Shown piece by piece: positions 34,537 to 45,808 of a stretch of 64,000 nucleotides of DNA (its first letter is position 1; each line of letters begins with the position of its first letter). The notes below the pieces were generated by a model that worked only from the letters and a program-made list of their open reading frames with translations, was not told where the DNA came from and ran no database searches. Made by a program: the position numbers and the translations under genes. Origin of the DNA: Macquaria australasica (taxonomy: Eukaryota > Chordata > Actinopteri > Centrarchiformes > Percichthyidae); contig SEMN01000170.1 in assembly GCA_005408345.1 (NCBI GenBank), positions 914,323-978,322 of the forward strand, read 5' to 3'.

Positions 34537-37500
34537 AATACAGCACTGATGTGTTTAAAATCCATACAGACAACAAAATGACTGTAGAGTTTCATTATGA
34601 AATAAAAGCTATTATGGAACCAAAAATGAAACTGCACAAAGAGGAAGTACCTTATGAATCAATTCTGCAGGTGTCTGGGACAGGATCAAAGTGACACAGT
34701 TTCAACCAACATGTCCACAGCTACCTGCGCCTTTCAAAGTCCTGCCAAAACCTCAGCTGCCCGCCAGATCACTTACCCAATTGACTACAGGGGCTTCTCA
34801 CACAGTGTCAGCCATTTAACAGTGCAGTATTTGTAGCTCATAGTGTACCACAAACACTAGCAGCTTCTCAACAACTTTGCTGAAACCAGCTTCCTCAAAA
34901 TGTATTTTTCTGCTGAAGTAAGACACTGTTAGATATGCAATTTACAGCCAAAAGTAAGGTATCATAAAGGCATATTGATACTCAACTTTTTTGTTGGCCT
35001 AAAACTAGTCATATTTAAGTATAATGAGTCTAAGTACTGGCATCAGGCAAAATACCCACCATAAGTTTTTAATTATAGACTCTAAACACTCTCCCAGGTT
35101 GCGAAAACCTTAAAACTCCCTGAAAAAAAAATAGGACGTTCTCAGTTTTATATATTTTGTATTGATTTACATGGATAACATACGTATGGCTTTCACTGTT
35201 AAACACACTGTTTCTGTTCATGTAATTAATCATTGCTATCTAACATTTTTCACCTGATACCCGTCAGGCTCTGCAGCAGCAGATCATGTTCAAACATGTT
35301 TTTGTGCAAGTCAGACTGAATGACTGCATTTATTATCTGCTCTTGGGTGTGTCTCATTTTCATTTCAGATCGTGGCTGCAGATTGATCTAATTTTCAGTA
35401 GGATTGGTTTTTCACTAACCGACCACCCTAATATCTCTGTAGCCTACTGGGTGTCAGTCCTGTGACAACCTTGACAAGGATAGTAGCGATGTCAGTCTGT
35501 GGTTTATTTTTGGTTATCTTTCATTTGGTTCCAACTAATCTTCCTCTCAGCAGCTAGTGTATGCCCGACGGCCTTGCAAAGGGTATCTGTCTGTGAGGCC
35601 TGATCCAAGGATTGTTGTCCAGCCATTTACAGATTTCCTACTGCAAATTCACCAGTTTTAATAGACCAAAAAGGTTTTGGTGATGTCTCTTTCACCCAGC
35701 TCTGTACAGAAAATCTTCACTTACTATATTGTTTTCAGCCCTAGTTCTCCCTTCGAAGATTACAGCAGTAACTTCGATAGCTGTTCACAGACAATAATTC
35801 CTGTCAATCTTTAAACTTCATCATATAATGATACCAGTGATGTACTTGAGTTTCTCCACTGTCACAAAGTTTTACAAAGCTTCTCCCCACTATTTGAAAT
35901 GTTAAGGGACTGATTACTTGGCAGTGTAACCCACATTTAAATTCATAATGTAATTATTGCCCTTCATTTTTATATTAACTTTGACTAAGATATGTTTGAG
36001 GTCTACTAAGCACTGCAAGCTGGTTAAACTTTGTTCCCAATAAACATGCATTTTTAAGATCCATATGGCCATCCTGGAAGTCTCCCATTCCTACAAATCA
36101 TGTATACTTAACACTTCATTGTATACCAAGCAGTTTTTGGATGTATTTTCCATTAATTTCCATACTCTATGTAAATTGATAAGCACACATTTGAAACTTG
36201 CTTGAGGTTTGTAATCCAGCACAGTGAAAGTCTGCAATAAGTTTGAACAATGTTACATTATTATGGGCAGTAATGCAATTTTTTCATGCAGATTGGTTTG
36301 AAAAGTCTGGACTGAATTACCTCATAACCAGTATGTAGCTTTAACAAGTATGGTCCTTTGAAGCAATATTTTCCTGAAAGAAACATTAGAAACAAAAAAA
36401 TAAAAAAACAATTTTAATGCTTGAAGTTCAATTACAATAGCAGACACAACACTGAAGAATTGTTTTTAAAATCCAGTAGTGGTCTATTTATTTACACAAA
36501 TTGAATGGAGGTAGAACCATCTGTATTATTTACAAATTTACATTAAAAATAAATAGTTACAGAATATATACAAATACATACAGTGATATATTCCTACTAA
36601 TCAAACTACTTCATGTTCCCTCTGGGTTCAATAAGGTATTACAGGATCTATGATGAAATTACACTTACAATCACTCTTACTTGATCATGATGAACAAGAC
36701 AAGACAAGTTCATGTTTATCTATTTCAAGCTCCATTAAGCAATACTTTTGATATTAACACTGACTCAAATGACTAATGTGAAATGGTCCATACTGTTGCC
36801 AAAGCCTCTTAAAATGTTAAAGCACAGGTGTGCTCAGTTATTGTGGCTGATCAGACCTCTGCTCAGGTTGAAGGTGGGCTGAGCTATGCTGGAAGTTATG
36901 TGAGGTCTTCAGACTTCATGTAGTAATAAGGAAGGTAAAAGTGTCATTTGTCACGCCGTAACAAGTGCAAAAAGCTAACAGGAGCGTCTGTGCTTGACGA
37001 ACAGTCTGTACTTGCCCACAAAGTCCTGAAAGGAGGTCTGATCAGCTGAAATAATTAATATCACATGTGTGGTTTTACCATGGGTATGCATAGCCTTTAA
37101 TTGCAAGCTGTTTTAGCCTTTTGGCCTTCACACAGACTGTATGGTCGAGTCTCACCTCTCAACCACCAGAAGCAGCAATTTGTCTCGCAAACTAGCTAAA
37201 GACAAATGTGACAAACCTACTGTGCTCTACCTGCCGAGCATAAAACAGCAGAGTTTAAGTAAGTGAGTGGCGGGTGAAGAGATTTTTCTCAGGAGTTGGT
37301 GGACCAAACTAGAGGTAAAAGCAAGTAAATATTAGACTTAACATTCATTTGCTGGCCGTAAACATGACTCCAGTGGGATGCTACTGTTGCTGTGTCAGTA
37401 GGCAGCTATTCACTAACAGGTTGGCCATAACATCTTGATAAGTTGATGGTATATACATGAAGGCTGTCTATCTGTTCCTAAATGGTCAAAAAAAAAATCT

Positions 37501-37718
37501 GTTTATACAGCTTAAGGTTAATGAGCAAATTAAGCCCTTTTTAATTTGCTTGGGTCAACAGTCTGCTTATTTAACTTATGAAATCTTTAGTCACTAGTCT
37601 GGAAGCGTTAAGACATTTCATCCGAGCTGAACTTCTGCCAGCTTCAACCTCCTGTCACATGACTTCCCAGAGAGAGAACCATAGAGCCAGCAGACGTAAC
37701 CGGTCTAGATTTAACCTT
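34537..37718. other. intergenic between net1 and asb13 (convergent 3' ends)
   Basis: No gene recognised. About 37140-37450 is a minus-orientation copy of the repeat family also at 880-1300 (CAGGAGTTGGTGGACC). The remainder is AT-rich and probably includes the asb13 3'UTR. In human, CALML genes lie between NET1 and ASB13; I saw no EF-hand sequence here. Confidence 0.5.
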
Positions 37719-40700
37719 CTAAGAGCTGCAAGTTTGATTAAGTGATTCAATTTCAATAACTGGAGGTGGCATGTAAGAGAGAAAACTTATGATGCGATTG
37801 GGCAAGTCCAGCTTGGAAACAACTTCACATGCTCTTGTGCCAAGAGCCCCTCTCACAGCCACTCTGCTGATCTGCTGTAGACTGAGGGGGGTATCTAAGG
37901 AAGAGGAAACAACAGAGAGCATTTTATCTCTTCACATCTGTGCTCTTAGATGATGTATATACTGACAGTGACAGGATGCAAACAAACTTACTCTCATAGA
38001 ACTCAAGGCAGAGATAAGAGGGAGATGCCACACAGGTGTAGTGGATGGGTTTTTTGTTCAGGTTATCCCTGGCGTACACATTCCCCCCAAACTCCACAAG
38101 TAGTTCAATCAAGTCAACGTTCTTTGTTTTGGCTGCATGATGAAGGGCTGTCTCATGTAGCTTGGCAGCATTCACATTTGCCCCTTTGGGAAAGAAAGAC
38201 AAAACAGTATGAGAGAGAAAAGCACTTCTCTTGTCTGTAGCATTTGTGGTCATCCACTAATTATAGATGCCATAATAATCACTTTATAAAGGAAGATCAT
38301 TAGAAGTAAAACAGCATAAGAAACTAGTTGGCTCTAAATAAACTGAATCTACCTCATGAGGGTGTTTGGCTCTCAGTGTGTATAAGTGTGACATGAAATT
38401 ACACAGGCACAACAAAGTGTTTTGCTGCTTTTCAAATCGAAACAATATTCATAGTTTGCAGAAAAGCTGGGAGATAAGTCAATGTAATGTAACACTGGTT
38501 ACTCTTAGCGTTAATTGTTAACTTGATGGTTACAGCGTTAAAACTATTTTTCTGGCTGTGGGTAAAGTAATAGAACAGCAGGGACAGCTTCATCTGTGCA
38601 ACTTGGTCCACTTTAATGGCCGCTTCAACCGCTACACAACACACCACCAAAAACATACGTGCTACATCATGTCACTGTCTAATACAGTAGTATTGTACAG
38701 TACTGCAGGAGTATCACTCCGCCAATCAAAACAATTACTATATACTGTATATATATAAAACAAACACTATAGGCAAGGTGTTACATATCTACACACAAAC
38801 AAGGATATTTTAAATTATAAAATAGATATAACAAAAACATGACACATGACATAAGATCTTCAAAACGTTTTATGACTGTTCTACAGTTTTTGAAAAAGTG
38901 GTTGATTAATCAGTAACAAAAATAATCTTTGGTCGCAGTCCTAATGACTAAAGAAAATCTTGTTGCTGTTGCCTTGAAATGAATAATATACAAAAGCACA
39001 GAGAGTCACAACCAAATTATCACATTAAAATGGCAAATTATCCATATGCAGGTTTTGACCCAAAGATATTGTTACATTTAATTTTACCCAGCTCTGGTGT
39101 GCACAAGACAAACATGACCTCACCGGCATTGAGGAGAACTTTGGCGCAGTCATAATGTTGCCTTGCACAAGCGACATGAAGCGGTGTCCCATAGTGGCAG
39201 TCATGGGCCTCCATGAAAGCTCCTTGATCAATCATGAGCTGAACACAGTCTGAATTACCTATTGTGAGAGACAGGCAAAGTTACCGGTATGTCTGTTTAG
39301 AACAAAATGAAATGCTCTGCAGCTGAGTGACTTTCCAAACATGGCTGGGAAAAAAATCCCAGGAGGCAGGGAGTCACATTTACATAAAAGTACATTTGAA
39401 ATAGAGATACTCCATCCCAAATTCTGTTATTTGAGTATCCAACACTCATTTCCTGTGGGCATTAAAGGAGGCTGTAAAATGTTTGTAGTTTCATCCTTCA
39501 GAGAGCACAGACGCTGTTGTCAGCTTGAATAGATTTTGGCTGGAGTTTCACTTTAAAAGCTTTCTCCTTACTCATCATTTCTGTTTTCAAATCAATACTG
39601 CCGTCACCCGAGCGTGTTCCAGTGCCTTAGCAAGCATAGCCAGTACACTTTTCACCATAGTGTTACGGGCAATTGTGTAATTGGGTTTTTCTTTTATTGC
39701 TACATCTTGAAAGGCATTTAAGTAATAATTATAATTATATAGCTCAATAGTCAAGTGCTCTGCTGTTGTATTCTGCTTCCTCTGTTCAGCTCTTCCTTTT
39801 ATTTTTGTCTTCCAAGTCCTTGCGCCCGGGAGAAATCAAAATTTGCTATTGCAGGAGACTTTCAAATGTTTCATTATAAAATGTTTTCCAACTTGTTACA
39901 TGAGTCATATCAGCTATCTGCAAAATGTGCTCTCAGCACTATTTAGGAAGAACACTGAGGAATTTAGTGTACTTAAGGCCTGCCTTGATGATTCATTTAT
40001 TAACTTTTTACAGAAAGATAACTAGTCCTGGTCTGGCAATGCAAGACTGATGAAGCAAAGACATCTTGATGGACAGGTACATGGCTCAAAATACATTCCT
40101 GTGCGATGTTGTATGTAACAAGACGCACCTCCCATGCAAGCCTCATGAAGAGGTGAGAAGGTAAAAAGTGGAGGATTAACTGTTGCTCCATACTCCAGCA
40201 GCAGCTTGACACATTCCAGGCTACCGGCTGCACAGGCATCACACAGCGGAGTGCTGCCATCGATGTTATGAGCATCCACCTGGAGGGCCCAGAGCCATAA
40301 TAAATACACCAATCGGTCAATCATGCACTGATGAAGAAAGCCATCAACTTTGCCATGATTCTCCTGTGAAGCATGTCCGTTGTTGCACATCATGGACACC
40401 ATCTCACCTGTGCACCAGCGTCCAGCAGCAGTCTAACGCATTGGGTCTGTCCCTGTATACACGCCTCATGCAGGGGGGTGATGGAGTCGACTGCCACGAT
40501 GTTAACTGCTGCACCTCCCTCGATCAGCTGCTGCAGCTGGAGGGCCCTGCCCTGTGCAGCTGCCTCATGCACTGCTGACCGGTCTGTCCAGAATCCAAGA
40601 CCATGAGCTGCAAATATGTGAAGCCAAACTATTCATGATGGTTTTTCTGAGTGTTGACTTATGATTAACAACATTCTCTCTTCAGGTTCAAGCTTATTTT

Positions 40701-41436
40701 GTCATTCCAACCATACAAACATTTTTTTTGCCTCAACTGCAAAGTGTGAGAAAAGAGCCACAGTGCGCTTTGCTTACAATTACTCATAAAACATGAGACA
40801 AAAAGTATATATTTAGGTCTTGAACCTGTAATAAAAGTACTTCACCTTCAAGTTTGGAAGCTTTACATGTCTTACAAACTTATCTACACACCCTGAGACA
40901 ATGGTGATCACAATCATCTACATTAACTGGCACAATAATATCACTCATGTACAGTATGATCCAAACCATCACAACAGCACTAGTGCATTGGATTGTACTG
41001 CAATGTAAGGTGTATGTCGTTGGGTCCATTGACCTGTGCACTCATGTAGTCGATGTTTTATAATACATATCTTTAAGTATGTCACATTTGCTGTTACAGA
41101 GCAAAGCTAAGTCCAAGTTCGGTGCCCATTCACTGATTTGAAGGACCGATGCCGTTGCACAACACGCACTCTGTGCAGTGCCTGCTGGCCTCACTAACGA
41201 GCTCACAGCTTGCTGCCATGCTCTCAAACTAACGTGAGCCACTTTAAGAAGGCATGCTAACTAACGTTGGCCCAGTTTTACGCCTGGCAGAGACCGAAAC
41301 GAAAGCTAGCCACCGTAGCTACCAATCCCATCCGACGACTCGCTTAGCTAACTCGGTTTCAAAGTGTTGTCTCACGAACTGTAAGCTACTTACCGATTTC
41401 TCCATACAAGGACGGTCTGGTCCGAGTGATCTCCAT
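37719..41436 (-). CDS. asb13: ASB13, ankyrin repeat and SOCS box protein, 6 exons
   Basis: Minus-strand exons in coding order: 41436-41394, 40607-40408, 40279-40129, 39258-39124, 38183-37992, 37894-37719; phases fit throughout; 298 aa (human 278). ASB proteins are substrate receptors of Cullin5-ElonginB/C ubiquitin ligases. Seen: about six ankyrin repeats (AVHEAAAQGRALQLQQLIEG; DSITPLHEACIQGQTQCVRL; NIDGSTPLCDACAAGSLECV; FSPLHEACMGGNSDCVQLMI; GTPLHVACARQHYDCAKVLL; ETALHHAAKTKNVDLIELLV), then a C-terminal SOCS box (TPLSLQQISRVAVRGALG ... LDLPNRIISFLSY). The start at 41436 is fixed by splice phase 1 and good Kozak context (GAAATGG). The C-terminus runs about 17 residues past LSY, where human ASB13 stops almost at once. 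Confidence 0.94.
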
Positions 41437-41589
41437 TTCATGTTACCGCTTTCTTCTGCGTACACCGCGTAGATTCAGCCAAACATGTAATTCATTTTGA
41501 AGCAAAAGAATAAAGACTGACAGGGCCGCATTATTACAAAACACGCCGGGTGGCCGAGCAGCCGAGGTTCCGTCCAAATAAACGATGGC

Positions 41590-41612
41590 TGGGAATTCTG
41601 GGATATGTAGGC
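41590..41612 (-). promoter_or_regulatory. ZNF143-like site in the asb13 promoter region
   Basis: AATTCTGGGATATGTAGG (41594-41611) is close to the reverse form of the ZNF143/SBS motif (TTCCCAGAATGC-type with ACTACA). It lies about 155-175 bp upstream of the asb13 start codon, a usual position for this site at vertebrate promoters. Motif reading only. Confidence 0.5.
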
Positions 41613-41991
41613 GACTGAGCTTCAGAAGACAGAGACCAGTAAAGGTTTCCAGCATTCAAGTGAAATAATTCAGATTAAAAAAACAACAAAAAAAGGACTC
41701 TTACATATACTAAAAATGAATAAATAAATGTGTATTGGGATTGTTATTTAACAATGCAGACGAAATAAAACAAATGCATTTATTTACTAGCTAGTTTACT
41801 TACTGTACCTGCACATTTCAAATTACCTGCACATTTCTCGTGGGTTCCCAGTGCATGGAGATGTAACTGAGCTTAGCTGGCTGGTTAACATCACGAGTTA
41901 ACCCATTAATAGAAAGCTTTTAACTAAATCAGCATGATACAAGACAGCATAGACAATGATGTTTCCAAGTGCGCAGGTAGGAATGGTTTTG

Positions 41992-42012
41992 TGTGTGTGT
42001 GTGTGTGTGTTT
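41992..42012. repeat. short (GT)n microsatellite
   Basis: About 10 GT dinucleotides in the spacer between the divergent asb13 and tasor2 genes. Confidence 0.8.
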
Positions 42013-43021
42013 AAAAGCTAACATGGATAACTTTAACTAGCACTGAACTTGCTAATCCATGATGTGTTGTGTATTGTATGGATTTGGATTTGCTGCAGCT
42101 ATTTCATTTGCCTTTCAACAGCAGTATCTGCATTCATTTTATGTTGGGGAAGTGTAATTTTTTAATTTTTATGCGACCATGATTAGATTTAGCTGAGAAA
42201 GAGTTGCCAGGGTTTACAGTGAAAAGCTATAGGCAAACTTAGGCTAACTTTGCACTTGTAATTATTGTCTTAGTTTTTGGTGGAATTTGCGTTTGCTGCA
42301 GATGTTTCCATTCTACGGAGCCCCCGAAAGGTCACGGTGGGAATTTGTTTCCTGAAATTCTTGTTCTTGTTCCCTCGCAATAAATATTGCATTCCCTTGC
42401 ATTAAGTTTTGTGTTCCCTCTGGTCCACAGAGGAAGGCTGAGCTGTATTTCAGGCTGTACAGACAGCCAAGTGGCTGTGCTTTGGTTTATAATGGGTGTA
42501 ACGCTAACTATATGCAGGGGTTGTGTGTGTGCAGTGAATTGACACGGTTGTGCTGGCTGAGCGTTGTATTGAAGCTACTGTATTTCTGACCTCCTGTGAT
42601 GTATTGGTAACACAACATCCGTTTGGCTTAAAGAAGCTTTCTTGGCTAATGGTAATAGCAGTTGAGACTGGTCACAGTACAGCTACCATAGCCATATCCA
42701 GGTCATCACAGATTTAACTATAAATGCAGCCGTAGTCGGACCGAATAACCATATCCACAGCCACAGCTTCAACCACCACTGCCAGGCAGAGCAGCTTCAG
42801 CTGTGCTCGCAGCCAGTGGCTGCATACTGTCGGAGCTTTCCTATTTCAAAGGAGTAATGAGCAATAAATGCAGAATGAAAAGTGTCATCATCATCTCTCC
42901 TTTCTGTAGTATTTGCAGAGCGTTTCCCTAAACTGGCTTCTTTGCCTGGTCCTTCTTTGATGTAGTCTCCATAGCAGACATCAACGTTGAGGAGGCAGGT
43001 GTTGTGATTATAGTACTATAA

Positions 43022-43724
43022 TAGTGGAAATCACTTATAGTGATCATGGTTACAGTGATCACTATAAGCGCCTATGTGGATCAAAAAACTTGGGACAGAA
43101 TTATTGCTATACAAATTCTGTTTAAATAATTTGCTTATAGTAATCAAGTAGTCTGCTTGCATTGTTCATTTTGGGTCTTTTCATACATGACAACATATAG
43201 AAAAAAATCTAAACCTATGGTAATTCTATTTTTTTTTACTTTACTCCAAAGATACTTTGCCTCGTGGTAACCCGTCTTCTTCCAGCTGGCTACCTGAGGC
43301 TGGTGCTGCGTGTACATTGAAATCATGACGGGAAAAAGAAACAAATTTTCTCATAATGAAAAACATAGTCTCCTGGAAGCTTATGACAAACTGCCAAAAA
43401 CAAGCCAACGAGATGCAGAAGCAAAACCTGGTATTCCTCAGGTTGCATAAGTGTCGGGTAAGTACAGTATTTAAATTTGTACAGTAATTTGAAAAGTGTT
43501 TGAAACAACTGTACTTTATTTTGAAACAGTCAGTAAAATGCAGTAAACAGCTAAGCTGTCTGTTTCATTACTTTATATTCATGTAATAAATATACAGATG
43601 TCAATTAGATGGTAATCTGCATGAGAAATAAAGAAAAAGAAAAATAATTAGGTTATAATAATCATCCGCTTATAGTGATCAATTTGACACAAACAGACGT
43701 GATCACTAGAAGAGGTTTCCACTG
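43022..43724 (+). mobile_element. pogo/Tigger-like DNA transposon relic
   Basis: Terminal inverted repeats of about 60 bp: the left end TAGTGGAAATCACTTATAGT and the reversed right end CAGTGGAAACCTCTTCTAGT. Both include TGATCACTATAAGCG-like subterminal sequence, with TA after the right end. Inside, ATG at 43325 opens a 41-codon frame (KRNKFSHNEKHSLLEAYDKL) resembling the helix-turn-helix at the start of pogo/CENP-B-type transposases. It stops at 43448-43450. The DDE catalytic core is missing, so the element is non-autonomous. Confidence 0.75.
43325..43450 (+). pseudogene. transposase N-terminal helix-turn-helix remnant
   Basis: 41-residue frame inside the pogo-like element. Its pattern (KLPKTSQRDAEAKPGIPQ) fits the psq/CENP-B N-terminal DNA-binding fold, in which the usual continuation is a recognition helix. 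Here it ends at TAA before that helix finishes. Not expected to act as a transposase. Confidence 0.6.
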
Positions 43725-43729
43725 TATTG

Positions 43730-45430
43730 TCTTTCTGCGGCATTGATCATTTCCTGTTGTTGCACATCTGGTAATTCTAGCTGCCCAGCAACATAATATG
43801 TCTGCCTACATTTGTTTGTGTTACATATCTGGCAACCAATAAAGCATGGAGTTCAAAGGTTGAGTGCATTCCAGTCAGACTTGTTGTAGAGTCTAGAGTA
43901 ACCATAACCCCACGTGCAAGTAAATGTGTTAGTTCTGGTCTGACAGCGGCATCAGTCTGGGTCAAAGAGGAATGAGTATGATTTGACCAACACACTAACT
44001 ATTCCTATGGATTAAGGGGAATGCAAAGGTTGCTAAAGGTAGTTCAGAAAAAAAAGGTTTTATGTTTTCTTCTTTTCTTATGCTTGATAATGTTGCTTCA
44101 TGTGTGAATGTAAGATGTTAAAATGATCATTTTTCCATGTGCCCATGATTTAAAAGAAAAAGTTTTGGTGGTGAGAGCCACGAGACTCAACCATACATGC
44201 AATGTGTGGGACCCGTGGATGTGTAAAGAGAACTGGATACAGCGTCGGAGGCGGGGCCCCGTTCATTCCTATGAAAGCTGCTCAGTGGCGCATGAAGCCC
44301 AAAAAGTTTGACTTCCTGGGTATAAAATTACCCGGATCTTGTATGCATTGTACGGCCCATAGAGCAAGCGCACTAGCTTTTCCTTTAACCCTGCCTCCAA
44401 ACCGCTCCGTCTCAGGCTCACTCACATGAATGGCAGTGACTCTATAACTCTGGATTCATCTATTTATGCATTTTACAACTTTTAGGACATAATGATTTAA
44501 ATAACAGCTATTTATGTGTTCGTACTGGCTAGTTGTTGTACCTCAAAAAAAAAAAAAAAATCTGCTGATTTACAGACGTCTCTTTCACAATGTAAGTCTA
44601 TGGGAAAAAATCTCTTGGGGCCAGTGTGCATCACGTGACGGACCTGGAAGTTGTAATTACACGGTTTGGCCACTATGTCAAATTGGCTTCAAAGCCTGGC
44701 ACACTTACTGGGGGCTTGGTGGGACCACAGGACTAAAACCATGAAAGTGGCTTAAAGCTGGATAATTGGTGGCTAATTGATTCTCAGTTGGTATGGCACT
44801 ATTTCATATACACACCTATTCAAGGCCAACATCAAAATATTCTTTAATGGGGCTTCAAAAGGTTATTTACCTCATACCAGGTTAGTGAGCACTTTGAATG
44901 ACTTTGTTGAAACAAATAACTCCTGGAGGCAGAATGGTTGTCAATCCAACTTCTGTCAGAAATACTGGTTTATCTACATAAGTACCCCACTGCACCTTAA
45001 ATCATAACACCAGCGAAAATAAATCTCGGACCTTAAGTTTGGTGCTGCCTCAAATCTCTACAAGTTCAGTGGTTCATTCCGAGTAGCTGAATTTCATAAT
45101 AATAAGTGATGTTAGCACCGATCCCAACTTCTCCTACAGTCTGTGTAGGGTAGGTCTGTAGGTCTGTGTCTGTAGGTCTGTGTGCACTAAACCGCACTGC
45201 CCTCTTACAGTATTGCAGAATCCACGTTACAGCCACGTTACTGTATAACGGGTATGCGGGTAAAAATACTGGTTTGATCACGCCAGGTCGTTAACAGTCA
45301 GCAATCATTCATTTTTCTGGAAAAGTGACACACGCACACGCACGCACAGGAGAAGTGAACCGCAGGCGCAGAGAAGCCTAGCAGAGCTACAACAACTGCC
45401 TCCCCAACGCCACAGTTTGGCGACAGAATT
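43730..45430. other. intergenic upstream of tasor2
   Basis: No gene recognised. The region 44150-44750 (GAGCCACGAGACTCAACC; GGCCACTATGTCAAATTGGC) looks repeat-like but was not assigned. From about 45300 the sequence becomes CpG-richer (CACGCACACGCACGCACAGG), fitting a tasor2 promoter. Confidence 0.4.
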
Positions 45431-45435
45431 TCAAG

Positions 45436-45808
45436 ATGGACGCTTTCGCCTCGATAGGTTTCTGTTTCTTTTTCGAAACGGGACCGTACACGCGTCGATC
45501 GCTCCTGCGTGGCGACTGAAGGGCTTTCATAATTAAACGGATTTATCGCCCGTGAAACGATAAAAAAGTGGATTTAAGTGGGTCTTTTTGTTTCCACGCG
45601 ATTGGACTGACGGTTATTTTTTTTTAACTTCCTGGTTGTCGCATGAATATGTCTGTTGCAACTGCGGAGAAAGCTCAAGTTACTTCGAAAGACATATTGG
45701 CCACAGGATACAAGGGACTTTATTGTTGCGTTGTAATGTTTAAAACCAGACACAACTGTTTTCAACGAAAGGCAAAAGGAGAACGGCAGATTTCATGAGT
45801 GTTTAGCA
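45436..45808 (+). promoter_or_regulatory. probable tasor2 5'UTR with upstream ORFs
   Basis: Three ATG-initiated frames precede the main start: 45436-45519 (27 codons, strong AAGATGG context), 45643-45798 (51 codons, ending 10 nt before the main ATG) and 45795-45806 (3 codons). None is in frame with the main CDS. If transcribed they would be expected to lower main-ORF translation. The true transcription start is unknown. Confidence 0.45.

Noticed and set aside
36970..37720. Possible calmodulin-like gene between net1 and asb13, expected from human order
   Set aside because: No EF-hand loop (DxDxDG) frame was seen; the area is repeat and probable asb13 3'UTR.
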